A stretch of DNA of 45,701 nt from Chloroflexota bacterium (GTDB lineage: Bacteria > Chloroflexota > UBA11872 > VXOZ01): NCBI GenBank assembly GCA_022824225.1, contig JAJEAH010000060.1, positions 1 through 45,701 of the forward strand, given 5' to 3'. Below are positions 1 to 8,765 of this stretch, in pieces. The translations under genes and the position numbers were made by a program. Positions within the stretch are counted from its first letter, which is position 1. Every line of letters begins with the position of its first letter. The notes under the pieces are model-generated. The model worked only from the letters and a program-made list of their open reading frames with translations, was not told the DNA's origin and ran no database searches.

Positions 1-220
1 GCGTTCGGCGTGGCATGGATGTGCGTTCCCTGTCTTTTGTCATTCCGAGCCCTGCGAGGAATCTAGCGCCCGCGCAACGTGCCGCCCGCTTGGCGCGGCT
101 CCTTAGATTCCTCACTGCGCTGCGCTCCGTTCGGAATGACATTCGATGCACCTTTCGCGCTTCCACATCACTCCCCCGTCTCCCCCGTCTCCCCGCCTGC
201 TACAACATACAAATGACATA
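1..220. repeat. Composite dispersed repeat, copy A (cut by window edge)
   Basis: This stretch has three parts that recur together elsewhere in the window (3703-3982, 9930-10209, 10230-10535). They are a GCGTTCGGCGTGGCATGG-type head, a 104-bp palindrome at 38-141 running from TGTCATTCCGAGC to GTTCGGAATGACA, and a tail ending in CTACAACATACAAATGACAT. The palindrome arms carry GAGGAATCTA and TAGATTCCTC, so the transcript could fold into one long hairpin. No credible gene lies in 1-304. The family resembles the REP/MITE-like elements common in Chloroflexota intergenic DNA, but its mobility is not shown. Confidence 0.8.
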
Positions 221-304
221 GAGTGTTCGGAATGACACAGAGTTGCGCTCGGATTGCAGCCGGAAGCGAATTTCGGGTTGAGAACTGAGAACAGTAATTC
301 CTAC

Positions 305-829
305 CTAATCGGTGGATTGGCCCGATTCTTGTGAACCAAAGAGCGCCTTGTCCGCGGCGATAGCCACTTCGAGCCCCCGCACCACGACTCCCAACTGTTC
401 CACATCCAAGAAGTCCACCATTAGTTGCAGTCGCTCCCGCCGAATGCGCCAAAACTGCTCCATGCCTTGCTTACCCTGGTCGGTCAAGCGGCAAATCACT
501 ACGCGCCGATCATTCGGGTCCCAAGCCCGGTCCACCAGTCCTCTTTCTACCAAACGGTCCACGACGGTTGTGGTGGCGGAAAGCGCCCGGTCCAGGTAGC
601 GCGCAATGCTACCCATGCGCAACGGCCCCGATCTCTCCAGCAATACCAGCGTCTTGATCTGGGGAATAGTTATGTCCAAGCCCTGCCAGTCGTCAAGGCC
701 GAAGGTGTGCACCTGGCGGTTCAGGTAGTCTACGGCATTCATGAACCTCTCGGTCAGCTCTTCCTTGTCGTTGTCTTTCACCGGAAAACACCCTGTCTTT
801 CTTACGTCACTATTCCCATACGTTCGCAT
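305..829 (-). CDS. MarR-family transcriptional regulator
   Basis: A probable dimeric winged-helix DNA-binding regulator of the MarR family, cytoplasmic. The fold is recognisable from the run TIPQIKTLVLLERSGPL, the recognition-helix segment with SATTTVVDRLVERGLV, and the wing DPNDRRVVICRLTDQG, followed by a C-terminal dimerisation helix. The open frame extends upstream to 1021, but that part is basic and unlike the family, so I start at the ATG at 829 (about 174 residues). A GTG at 781 and an ATG at 742 are other possible starts, and none has a strong Shine-Dalgarno. The gene stands alone. Its ligand and target are unknown; MarR proteins often control an adjacent gene, but no obvious divergent target lies beside it here. 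Confidence 0.85.
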   Translation of the reverse strand: MRTYGNSDVRKTGCFPVKDNDKEELTERFMNAVDYLNRQVHTFGLDDWQGLDITIPQIKTLVLLERSGPLRMGSIARYLDRALSATTTVVDRLVERGLVDRAWDPNDRRVVICRLTDQGKQGMEQFWRIRRERLQLMVDFLDVEQLGVVVRGLEVAIAADKALFGSQESGQSTD

Positions 830-1567
830 AGTACCACAAGGCGCACGCTTGTTCGCGTACCGCAGGGCTGAACGAGCTATGCCTTTCCTCACTACCTTGT
901 TGCATTTGCAGGTGATTCGGAGCCGGTGTGACCTGTGTCGGATTTCCGCCGCGTCACGCGCGCCCGGGCCCAGGGCGACGGCCGGTTTACGAGGGCATCG
1001 CCGGCTATAGGGAGACGGCATGGCTTTTCTCTTCCTCAGAAGGAGTGTTTGGCCAGCCGGTGTCGGTGAAGATTAGGGCTGCCAATAGGCCTGCTTGCAT
1101 TGAGGTTCAGGGTCGAGCCCTACAAATTGTGGATTCTCGGCAATCCCTCGCACACTTCAATTGTCACAAACTGGGGCCTGTTCATAGCCATTGTCGTGCC
1201 TGTAAGTGGCAGGTGCTTCGTTGACCGATGTGGAAGACTCCTCAAGGCGCTTCAGTACTACACACCGTACACAGACATGGTATTCCGAATGGAGCGCAGC
1301 GGAGAGTCGCTACGAGCGAGGTATCCAATAGACCCCTGACTCTAGATTCTACGTCGCAAGACTCATCCTGAGCCTGCCGAAGGGCTTCTCAGAGAATGAC
1401 AGATTGAGGTACGGCTTGTGCGTGAGGGCGTGCGCTGTTTCGCATGTCCGTACGGGCCAAGTCCAAGTCTACCGATTGTCTACCAGACACCGGCAAGTCC
1501 CGAAAAGGACTAGACCCTGACGCCCGCGATTGCTGCGCGCGGACGTTTTCCCCGTTGTCTTGCGCCA
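830..1567. other. Intergenic stretch between marR-like gene and recF
   Basis: About 740 bases with no frame I can support as a gene. Around 1366-1402 there is a fragment of the dispersed TCATCCTGAGCCTGCCGAAGGG / GAATGACAG repeat type. No tRNA, riboswitch or clear terminator was recognised. Confidence 0.5.
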
Positions 1568-3028
1568 CTATGCGGGCGTGATCATATCGTTGCCGACCCG
1601 CATGACCTGGGCGTTCGCCACTACGTCCGGCGAGAATTGCTGGAGGTCGGAGGTGGTGGCGAACGCCTGGACGTTGGGGACAAGCGACGCGAGGACGTGC
1701 TGCCGGCGTTGGGCGTCGAGTTCGGAGAGGAAGTCATCGAGCAATATTACGGGCCATTCTCCGGACACCGCTTGGAGCAGGGCTATTTCGGTGAGTTTCA
1801 GCGTGAGGGCCGCGAGTCGCTGCTCGCCGCGTGAGCCATAGGCGGCGAGGGAATGGCTGCCGCGCAGGAACGTGAGGTCGTCGCGATGGGGTCCGACCAC
1901 CGTGACCGCTTGGGCGCGCTCGCGCGGGGCCTGCTCGGCGAGGGCGGCGGCAAAGGCCGTCTGAATGTCTGCCAGCCAGGCCTGGGACAACGCGCTGACG
2001 CGCAATTCGTCGAGAGGCGGCGGGGTTGGCGGTAGCGGCACGGTGGCTTCGTAGCGCAGGCGGAGTTCCGGGCCCTGCGCGGGCAACCCGGCGCGGGGAG
2101 GACCGGCCTCTGTGGTGCGCAAGGGCGGCGGAGCCTGCCGCGTCGGCGATTCCGCATTGCGCGATACCGGCTCTTCATGGCTTGGGCGGGAATGCTCATG
2201 CTGCGTGGAGGTTGCCGCATCCTGTAGGGGCGGTTTCGTATCGCGCGTCGGCGATGTCGCGTTGCGCGGTAGTGGCTCAGTACCGCCTTGGTGTCTCGCG
2301 GCATTGCTCGCGCCGGATTCCGCGCTGTCCGCAGTCCCGTCACCGCTCGTTCCCGCGAGCGCGGCGTAGTACGCGGCAAGCGGCGCGGCGACGTGGGCTG
2401 CGTAGGCGCTGCGAAACCCGATAAGCGTTGCGCCAAGGGACGTAAGCTCGTGGTTCCAGGCTTCCAGTTGCCGCAGGTCGCGGGTTGCGCCCTCACGCAG
2501 GGCGCGCAGGAGCGCGTTGCGTTCCGCCATGACGTGTTCATAGCCCTGGAGCGTGCGGAGATAGCTGGGATCGATGCGGCTGAGCAGGTAGTCGAGGTAG
2601 CGGCGGCGGCTACTCGGCGGGCCGTCCACCAGGGCAATGTCGTGGGGCGTGAACAGCACCACGTGCAGGTGTTGCAGCAGGCTGGAAGCGCGGCGGGGCG
2701 CGCCGCCGATGCGGATACGCTTGCTGAAGGCGGCGTCCTGGTCCTGTTCGGCGGCCCAGATCACTTCAAGCGTGGTCGCGTGCTCGCCGGCTGTCACGTC
2801 GCCCGCCACCCGTGTGTAGGGACGCGCCGGATCCGGGGCGATGCTGCGCAACTCCGCCTCAGACCGCGCGCGGTAGGAGCGGCCGGTGGCCAGGCAGTGG
2901 ATGGCCTCGAGGACATTGGACTTGCCGGCCCCGTTGGGTCCCGTCAAGATCGTGAGGCCTCGGGCGAGCGGGAGTTCCACGGCGCGGTAATTGCGAAAAT
3001 TGGTGAGGGAGAGTTTCGTAAGGTACAC
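1568..3028 (-). CDS. recF: DNA replication/repair protein RecF with a low-complexity insert
   Basis: RecF is an SMC-like ABC-type ATPase that works with RecO and RecR to load RecA at single-strand gaps. The N-terminus reads MYLTKLSLTNFRNYR, Walker A is GPNGAGKS at residues 30-37, and the C-terminal part has the signature-like GEQRLAALTLKLTEIALL and Walker B with the D-loop (VILLDDFLSELD). The protein has 486 residues against about 360-375 for the family. The excess is mostly a Ser/Pro/Thr/Arg-rich segment at about residues 226-318 (DNA about 2075-2353), which contains two similar units (RNATSPTR and RNAESPTR, 35 residues apart). The frame stays open and the catalytic motifs are intact, so the gene is probably functional. 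dnaN and gyrB, its usual neighbours, are not present. Confidence 0.95.
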   Translation of the reverse strand: MYLTKLSLTNFRNYRAVELPLARGLTILTGPNGAGKSNVLEAIHCLATGRSYRARSEAELRSIAPDPARPYTRVAGDVTAGEHATTLEVIWAAEQDQDAAFSKRIRIGGAPRRASSLLQHLHVVLFTPHDIALVDGPPSSRRRYLDYLLSRIDPSYLRTLQGYEHVMAERNALLRALREGATRDLRQLEAWNHELTSLGATLIGFRSAYAAHVAAPLAAYYAALAGTSGDGTADSAESGASNAARHQGGTEPLPRNATSPTRDTKPPLQDAATSTQHEHSRPSHEEPVSRNAESPTRQAPPPLRTTEAGPPRAGLPAQGPELRLRYEATVPLPPTPPPLDELRVSALSQAWLADIQTAFAAALAEQAPRERAQAVTVVGPHRDDLTFLRGSHSLAAYGSRGEQRLAALTLKLTEIALLQAVSGEWPVILLDDFLSELDAQRRQHVLASLVPNVQAFATTSDLQQFSPDVVANAQVMRVGNDMITPA

Positions 3029-3066
3029 AGACTGTCCTCGTAGCCGCTGCCGGGCATGCGGGGTCG

Positions 3067-3082
3067 CGTTTCACGTGAAACA
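3067..3082. promoter_or_regulatory. parS-like site 1 (15/16 match)
   Basis: CGTTTCACGTGAAACA differs by one base from the conserved chromosomal parS palindrome TGTTTCACGTGAAACA bound by ParB/Spo0J. It lies 39 bp upstream of the recF start codon. Two perfect copies follow within 1.4 kb. Confidence 0.8.
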
Positions 3083-3174
3083 TGGGGCCGCTGCCATTGC
3101 TATGGGAGTTGGTGAGAGTGTGCGGGATGGTATACGGTGCGTTACTGTGGCCGCGGCCTACCGCACAGACCGGT

Positions 3175-3190
3175 TGTTTCACGTGAAACA
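3175..3190. promoter_or_regulatory. parS site 2 (perfect palindrome)
   Basis: TGTTTCACGTGAAACA is a perfect 16-bp palindrome and an exact match to the common bacterial parS consensus. It is non-coding: the reverse-strand reading beginning MFHVKQ is simply the palindrome translated. It lies about 108 bp from site 1. Confidence 0.9.
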
Positions 3191-3191
3191 T

Positions 3192-4280
3192 GATACGCAG
3201 CCGGTGCGCGCGTTTGGCACGTTGGTGAAATTACGCGCGGAGAGATTCGCAATGCCCCTCTCTTGGGAAATCAATGGATTTGGGCTTGAGATTCTTGTTG
3301 GGCTAGGTCTCACGTCATACCGAGCGCAGCGTCGAACAGGGTCAGCGGAATCTAGGCTCTGTGGACCTTCAATGTCATTCCGAGCGCAAGCGTCGAACAG
3401 GGTTCGCTGACTTCGCCAAAGACGCGGGATCTCAAGCGTTTGTAAGGGACCATCCCTCTCGTATTGCTGCACAAAATGGCAAAGTACGCAATTGACATGG
3501 ATGGTACTTACGTATGTGGCCGTTTGCCACCCCGCGTAGCAGCACGGTCCAATGTCGCGTGAAGATGGAATCCGCGCCCCCGTGCGGGGGCGAGTTTTCA
3601 CGGGAATGAAGGCAAAATGTCCACAAAACCTCGTATGCTCCTGACTCTAGATTCTTCGTCGCTGCACTCCTCAGAATGACATTGATTGCCGTTCGGAATG
3701 ACATAGGGGGTGCCGCGTTCGGTTTGGCGAGGGCGCGTGCTGCTTTCGGCGTGGCATGGGTGTGCGTCTCCTGTCTTTTGTCATTCCGAGCGCAGCGAGG
3801 AATCTAGCGCCCGCGCAATGTGCCGCCCAATTGGCGCGGCTCCTTAGATTCCTCACTGCGCTGCGCTCCGTTCGGAATGACATTGGATTAGTCGCTACGC
3901 TCGGAATGACATTCGATTCGCCCTTCGCGCTACCTCTTCACCCTCCCCCGTCTCCCCGTCTTCTACAACATACAAATGACATTTATGCTGCACCCCTTAG
4001 AGTGACATCTCGGCTGCACTCCTCAGAATGACGTTTCGGCTACGCACCTAAGAGCCTGTTTACAATCGTTTCTTGCACGACAAACGTTCGCCCCCGTATC
4101 CAGTACGGGGCAGGCTCTGAGCACTTCGACAAGCTCAGTACAGGCTTGTCGAAGGGTGAGGAGAACCGCCGCAAGTTGGCAGATGGCCGCCCAAAACTCG
4201 ACAAGGGCTTCGCGCAGCCCTCAGCACGAACGGCATCCATCAGCCTTGTAGACTCCCGCCAAATATGATCGTAAACTGGT
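3192..4280. other. Repeat-rich intergenic region between parS sites
   Basis: No gene is supported here. The stretch holds fragments of the TCATTCCGAGCGCA family at about 3318-3410, the composite repeat copy B (3703-3982), and at about 4105-4235 pieces of the CTTCGACAAGCTCAG / CAGCACGAACGG repeat in both orientations. The region separates recF from the MBL-fold hydrolase gene. Confidence 0.6.
3703..3982. repeat. Composite dispersed repeat, copy B
   Basis: It has the same head, hairpin and tail architecture as copy A. The head is GCGTTCGGTTTGGCG-like, the 104-bp palindrome is at 3779-3882, and the tail ends CTACAACATACAAATGACATT. An extra half-arm, CGCTACGCTCGGAATGACATTC, follows the palindrome, as it also does in copy C. 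Confidence 0.85.
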
Positions 4281-4340
4281 TCTAAGAATGACATTTCAGG
4301 GAGCAGCCGTTTACGTTGGCGCTCACACTTGTGCAGCCTA
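4281..4340 (-). repeat. Dispersed repeat family 3, inverted copy
   Basis: Read on the minus strand this begins TAGGCTGCACAAGTGTGAG and continues through AACGTAAACGGCTGCTCCC to AAATGTCATTC. Closely similar sequences occur on the plus strand at 9703-9760 and 25254-25312, each running into a TGTCATTCTGAG-type palindrome arm. Confidence 0.75.
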
Positions 4341-4393
4341 GGTCAGAACCTACTTACCGCGCGTGCTTGACCGCAGGCGAGGGCTTGGAGAGA

Positions 4394-4409
4394 TGTTTCA
4401 CGTGAAACA
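4394..4409. promoter_or_regulatory. parS site 3 (perfect palindrome)
   Basis: TGTTTCACGTGAAACA, identical to site 2 and 1219 bp from it, lies just beyond the 3' end of the MBL-fold hydrolase gene. Three sites of this kind within 1.35 kb are typical of an origin-proximal centromere region. Confidence 0.9.
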
Positions 4410-4447
4410 TGCCGCGTCTCCGGAGCGGCAGGGCACGTGATGCCCGG

Positions 4448-5383
4448 CTATCCCTCGCGCCACGGCGGCACGTCCCACGTGTTCACCCACTCCCATTCCC
4501 ACCGCACCTGCTTGTCCGGCAGTGTGACCGCGTATTCCACGCCGGCCGTGAACGGCAGCACCTGGGTACGCCCGCCAATCTTGGCGCGAATGTACTCGAT
4601 AAACGCGCCCACGTCGCTCGCGTTCGGCGGCCAGTGTCCCTCCGGCACCGGATCGGACTTGCGGTCCGTGCGGTAGTGAATGGGAATCAGCGCATGTGGC
4701 CGTATGTAGCCCACGAAGTCTTCAAGTTCGGTTGTTTGGTCAGCGTTGCTTGTCGGCGTCAGCCCGAGTTTCATGTGGATGGCAAAGTCCACCCGCCCGC
4801 GCAACGCCTCCATCGCCGGATAGGCCGCCCAACTATCGCCAATATGCAGGAACGAGACCCCTAACGCCTTGTGCGATACCAGAAAGCCGAGATTTGGCAG
4901 ATCGGGACGCTGATTCTCGCCGCTCTCGATGGTTTCCACGTGCAATTCACCCAAGTCTACCTCGTCCGGGCCGGGAAACTCCCGCTCGTTCGCCGGTCCC
5001 GCCCACGGCCTGCCGCGCTGCTGTTCGTTCTGGTGCTTGGGATACATCACCTGAATCTTCTCGGCCGGCACGTGCTTGGTGATGGGCAGATCGCGGGAAA
5101 ACGCGGCGTCGCCGTACTTTTCATCGATCGGCTCGTCCGGCCACAGCGCGCCCGGCGGCACGAACATGCGCTTGAACCGGTCGCCCTGACAGAGCTTGCG
5201 CAGTGTCTTGGGATGGCAATGGTCGAAGTGCTCGTGACTGATGAAGATGTAGTCGTAAATCGGCTGCGCGTTCGCCAGGTTTTCGCCAAAGAGATACGGA
5301 TCGAAGGCAATGTTCACGTCGCCAAAACGCACGTCGAACGCGCCGCATCCCCACCAACGCAGCCAGATACGATTGCCACCCAT
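4448..5383 (-). CDS. MBL-fold metallo-hydrolase (UlaG-like)
   Basis: A 311-residue metallo-beta-lactamase-fold protein, probably a cytoplasmic binuclear-metal hydrolase. The metal-binding motif is HEHFDH at residues 50-55. Further candidate ligands are His/Asp in the FLHIGDSWAAY segment and the late IPIHYRT histidine. The start WLRWWGCGAFDVRFGDVNIAFDPY is typical of the UlaG-like branch, where a substrate-facing N-terminal strand precedes the motif. The substrate cannot be read from the sequence; lactonases and phosphodiesterases both occur in the family. The ATG at 5383 follows an AAGGG-like ribosome site. The gene is followed by parS site 3. Confidence 0.88.
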   Translation of the reverse strand: MGGNRIWLRWWGCGAFDVRFGDVNIAFDPYLFGENLANAQPIYDYIFISHEHFDHCHPKTLRKLCQGDRFKRMFVPPGALWPDEPIDEKYGDAAFSRDLPITKHVPAEKIQVMYPKHQNEQQRGRPWAGPANEREFPGPDEVDLGELHVETIESGENQRPDLPNLGFLVSHKALGVSFLHIGDSWAAYPAMEALRGRVDFAIHMKLGLTPTSNADQTTELEDFVGYIRPHALIPIHYRTDRKSDPVPEGHWPPNASDVGAFIEYIRAKIGGRTQVLPFTAGVEYAVTLPDKQVRWEWEWVNTWDVPPWREG

Positions 5384-5413
5384 CTAAACTACCCTTAGTA
5401 CCTCGACCACTGC

Positions 5414-5871
5414 CTAGTCACTGATGCTATAGACTCCCTTACTCTTGAACCATCCTACCTTTTCATGACGCTTCATCCCCAGTGTTGGACGGGTATAGAG
5501 CGCTCCGGCTCTTTCAAGCCCTTCTAGTACACCATATTTCAGATACGAGGCGCTTACATGGAGCTCAATTTTCTTGTCTCGTATTCCCCGTTCCTTCTCG
5601 ATCAATTGCTCCACTACTCGCAGTGACCACTGGCGCCGCTGCTGAAGAGTCAGGCATTCGATGGACAAATCGTAATCCTCAATCCTATCTCCTGGAGCCA
5701 AGAACCCATACTTTGGGCTCAACGCATACCACTTGCACCCTAGCATTTCGGCATACTTGCGAGTCCAACGAAAGAGAGAGTTTGCCCTATAGCCGTAATG
5801 GTCCTCAACGAGGTTCCGCCCTGGTCTTTGACCTTGACACAAGAAACCAAAATGAAGTCCGGGATTTGCAT
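5414..5871 (-). pseudogene. DUF6884-like (YaaA-related) protein gene, frameshifted near its 5' end
   Basis: The long frame contains SLFRWTRKYAEMLGCKWYALSPKYGFLAPGD, which resembles the DUF6884/YaaA-like fold. In that frame the N-terminus is wrong (TTG start, MLDNANPGLH). In the neighbouring frame an ATG at 5871, with GAAGGAGA upstream, gives MQIPDFILVSCVKVKDQG, which matches the expected 'LVSCVKxK' N-terminal strand of such proteins before hitting a stop. The two parts join only by a one-base shift at about 5815-5830. The reading is therefore a broken gene or an assembly indel. The function of the family is uncertain. Base composition is visibly more AT-rich than the flanks, consistent with acquired DNA. 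Confidence 0.6.
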
Positions 5872-6650
5872 TGTCTAGCAATCTCCTTCTGTTGCGGGCT
5901 TATTTGTAGCAAGCTGACGATTGCTGACACTGTCGCAAAAGGCCGAGCAGATCAGGATGAGCAATCGGCTCTCACGGCGGCAAAGCTAACGACACCTCAT
6001 CGTGTGGCATTGGAGTGTCTTGGACGATCAAGTTAGCGATTTCGTAGGTATGTGAATACTGTTGTAGCCGCTGCCATCACAGTGACATATCGGAGGACAT
6101 CCACCTATTGTTACGCTGCCTATCGGTACCAGTTCAACTCACAGGTCGTTTGTTTGAGCTCAATTCAGGCTGGCGAACAAGACTGAGGCGACCTGATCCC
6201 TTCCGAGAATGAGATTGTCCCTAACCAGAATACCTCAGCACAAGGAGAATAATGCCTGAGAGCGTGGTAAACGAGTGTCTACCTCCAACTTGCTCGCAAT
6301 CTCGATCATCGGAAAGTACCGGCATTGACGTACACCTCTTCTCCACCCTTAGAGCGATAGACCCCATTCCAGTTGCTGTCTCACTCAAGTGTAGGTAACG
6401 CGTACTGTGGCGACAAACGCCCGGCCCGTGATCGCCGGGGCGGGCTGACCGGGGACTAGAGTACAATGAGAAACGTGCGGGTTCGTCAGTCTTTGGGTTC
6501 CCGGCGGTGGCGTCTGTGCGGCGGGGTGCAACGGAAGTCCTGCCGGCGCATGGTGCGGCAGTTCTCGGGGGCCGGTGAGGCAGGCAACTCACATCCGCAA
6601 TAGGACGGGTCTCATGCCAAATTCAAGACATACGAGAGGGCAGCACATCC
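5872..6650. other. Intergenic stretch upstream of the M16 peptidase
   Basis: No gene is supported. The first 550 bases are relatively AT-rich like the broken gene beside them. The last 200 bases are GC-rich and probably form the leader of the peptidase operon. No repeat family from elsewhere in the window was recognised here. Confidence 0.5.
6462..6467 (+). promoter_or_regulatory. Possible -10 element for the M16 peptidase operon
   Basis: TACAAT in the context TAGAGTACAATGAG. No convincing -35 hexamer was found at the expected distance. If used, it would give a leader of about 175 nt before the start codon at 6651. Confidence 0.35.
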
Positions 6651-7916
6651 ATGTTCGAAAAGTCCACTCTGGCCAACGGTATGCGCGTCGTTTCCGCGCA
6701 TTTGCCGCACACGCGCTCGGTATCGGTGATCGTGATCGTGCGCGCCGGTTCGCGCTATGAACGCGACCCGGAGGCCGGCATCGCCCACGTCTTCGAGCAC
6801 ATGCTCTTCAAGGGCAGCGCACGCTTTCCCACCGCGCAAATCGTGAGCGAGTCCATCGAGGGCGTGGGCGGTTCCATGAACGCCAGCACGGACAAGGAAA
6901 TCGTGGACTACTGGTGCCGGGTGGCCCAGCCACACTACGGCGTGGCGATGGAGTTGCTGGCGGACATATTTCTCAACCCGCTGCTCGCCCCGGACGAACT
7001 CAAGCGCGAGCAGGGCGTAATTCTGGAAGAATTGCGGATGTATCACGATGACCCCCGCAGTTGGGTGAGTATCCTGAGCGACCAAATCTGCTGGCCGGAG
7101 CATCCTCTGGGACGGGATATTGGCGGCAGCGCCGAAACCGTGCAGGGCATCACGCCGGACATGATCAATGACTACCGCAGCCGCATGTATAGTCCGGTGA
7201 ATACGGTATTGTCGGTGGCGGGCAACGTCACCCACGCGCAGGTGATGGCCGACGCGGAACGGCTCTACGGCGCGTGGACGAACGGCCCGCCGGCAGACTA
7301 CGTGCCGTGGACAGGAAACGGCCAGGAGCCGGCCGCCATCGGCGAAGGGCGCGAATCGGTGGAGCAGATGACGATGCTGCTCTCGTTCCCGGGGCTTTCC
7401 ATGTTCGATGAAGACCGTTACGCCCAAGGGCTGCTGAATACCGTGTTGGGCGAAGGCATGAGTTCGCGGCTCTTCCTGGAAGTGCGGGAGAAGCGCGGCC
7501 TGGCCTACAGCGTCGGCTCGTATCCTCACCACCACTTCGATACCGGCACGCTGACCGTTTACGGCGGCGTGGACCCCGCAAACGCGGCGGACGCGCTGGG
7601 CTGCATCATGGAGCAGATTGGGGGCATGCGGGAGCTCGTGCCGGAGGCGGAACTCCGGAAAGCGAAGGAGTTTACCAAGGGCCACCTTCTGCTGGGCATG
7701 GAGAGCACCCAGCGCGTGGCGGGTTGGGGCGGCGTGCGCGAATTGCTGCACGACGAACTCATCACTCCGGATGATGCTGTGGCTCGTGTGGAGGCGGTGA
7801 CGGCCGACGACATCCAGCGGGTTGCCGAGCGCGTGTTTGGCGGCAATGCCGCCAAGCTTGCCGTAATCGGTCCGCAAGACCTTAGTCAAGACTTGTTGCC
7901 CATCGTGACCCGCTAA
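6651..7916 (+). CDS. M16-family zinc metallopeptidase (insulinase/processing-peptidase type)
   Basis: A 421-residue M16B peptidase. The inverted zinc motif HxxEH is HVFEH at residues 46-50, and the third zinc ligand is a Glu in QGVILEELRM at about residue 126, the usual distance of about 76 residues. The C-terminal half holds the second M16 domain with the REKRGLAYSVGSYPHH segment, in which the R...Y pair binds substrate. The length is normal for bacterial single-chain M16B enzymes, which act as dimers on short peptides. No signal peptide is seen, so it is probably cytoplasmic. The gene is followed after 12 bases by a lipoprotein gene, likely in the same transcript. The ATG at 6651 opens directly into the family N-terminus (FEKSTLANGMRVV). 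Confidence 0.95.
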   Translation: MFEKSTLANGMRVVSAHLPHTRSVSVIVIVRAGSRYERDPEAGIAHVFEHMLFKGSARFPTAQIVSESIEGVGGSMNASTDKEIVDYWCRVAQPHYGVAMELLADIFLNPLLAPDELKREQGVILEELRMYHDDPRSWVSILSDQICWPEHPLGRDIGGSAETVQGITPDMINDYRSRMYSPVNTVLSVAGNVTHAQVMADAERLYGAWTNGPPADYVPWTGNGQEPAAIGEGRESVEQMTMLLSFPGLSMFDEDRYAQGLLNTVLGEGMSSRLFLEVREKRGLAYSVGSYPHHHFDTGTLTVYGGVDPANAADALGCIMEQIGGMRELVPEAELRKAKEFTKGHLLLGMESTQRVAGWGGVRELLHDELITPDDAVARVEAVTADDIQRVAERVFGGNAAKLAVIGPQDLSQDLLPIVTR

Positions 7917-7928
7917 GGACTCGTGTGC

Positions 7929-8459
7929 ATGCCCGGCGCGGCGCAAACCATGCGAATTGACAGACTGGCGGCAGCCCTGCACCGGGGGCGCGCGTTCATC
8001 CGGGCGGCCCGCCGGTTGGGGAGCGTTGCGCTGGTGTGCCTGGCGCTGGCCGGGTGCGGCTTCCTGGGCGAGGAGGAAGGCCAACGCTTGGAGTTCAGCG
8101 GCAGCGCGCGCCTGGATAGCGCCGGCAATACCGTGATTACGATTACGGTGCGCAACGTCAGCGACCGGCTCTATACCGATGAAGAGGTGTTGGACGCCCG
8201 GGGCGAGGTCTTCAACGCCCAACAACAGTTGTTAGCGCGGTTCACGCAATTGCCGGTGGAGCGGCTTTCGGCGGGCGAAGAGGTAACTATCGCCAGGTGG
8301 CAAGGCACACTGGAGCCGGGCGTGTACTTCATGCAGTGGACAACGTCGCGGCACGGCGGCGTGGAGTTGGATTTCACCTTGCTGACGCGGTTTGGGGTCC
8401 TGGAAGTGGACGGAGTGCGAGAACGGAAGATCGCGCCGGACCCCGCGCTGTCGCCGTAA
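7929..8459 (+). CDS. Lipoprotein with a BsuPI-like beta domain
   Basis: A predicted membrane-anchored lipoprotein of about 176 residues. A hydrophobic segment ends in the lipobox LALAGC (Cys about 43), followed by an acidic stretch. The mature part alternates short beta strands (FSGSARLDSAGNTVITITVRNVSD, then a late GVYFMQW), which resembles the immunoglobulin-like BsuPI/FxLYD domains. I cannot name a function. An AAGGA at 7915-7919 that overlaps the upstream stop codon sits about 9 nt before the ATG at 7929. An upstream GTG (7923) is too close to it, and an ATG at 7950 is an alternative that gives a shorter signal peptide. It is probably co-transcribed with the M16 peptidase. Confidence 0.75.
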   Translation: MPGAAQTMRIDRLAAALHRGRAFIRAARRLGSVALVCLALAGCGFLGEEEGQRLEFSGSARLDSAGNTVITITVRNVSDRLYTDEEVLDARGEVFNAQQQLLARFTQLPVERLSAGEEVTIARWQGTLEPGVYFMQWTTSRHGGVELDFTLLTRFGVLEVDGVRERKIAPDPALSP

Positions 8460-8765
8460 GCGCGCAGCCGGGCCTTGCCGCTTGCTCTTAGCGGTCCCGC
8501 CCCAACCCGCTCCTCCAGAAGTACTGTACCGCCAAAGCCCGGGTCGCGTGGCCCGGAGAATCTCGCCGGCGGCGGCGACAGGAGCGGCGTAAAGCGTTGG
8601 GATTGGCACGTGAGCGCCCTTTTTCCTGCTCCTGTCGCCCTCGGCGGAGCGCAGATTTTGCATGCTTCACCCGCTGGTAAGGTCGTTGCGCACGTGGGGC
8701 ACGGTTCGGACAGCATCAGGCCGAAGCGCTACGTCGGGGCAGGCTCATGGGCGCGGGCGGGCTAG
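8460..8765. other. Convergent intergenic region
   Basis: Space between the lipoprotein gene and the oppositely oriented methyltransferase gene. I see no gene and no clear intrinsic terminator. The right-hand end carries the 17-bp tandem array described separately. Confidence 0.4.

Noticed and set aside
425-871. Plus-strand frame opposite the MarR gene
   Set aside because: A shadow of the coding strand; the MarR reading has a clear winged-helix signature.
2859-3191. Minus-strand gene beginning MFHVKQ
   Set aside because: The start is the translated parS palindrome, a second FHVK comes from the other parS copy, and the frame overlaps recF.
3000-4450. oriC inside this window
   Set aside because: parS sites suggest the origin is near, but I found no cluster of DnaA boxes (TTATNCACA) or AT-rich unwinding element.
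6221-6592. Minus-strand 123-residue reading frame
   Set aside because: Pro/Arg/Ser-rich composition with no domain pattern; it overlaps the leader of the peptidase operon.
6474-6650. Cobalamin riboswitch or other structured RNA in the M16 peptidase leader
   Set aside because: GC-rich and able to fold, but none of the conserved blocks of the riboswitches I know are present.
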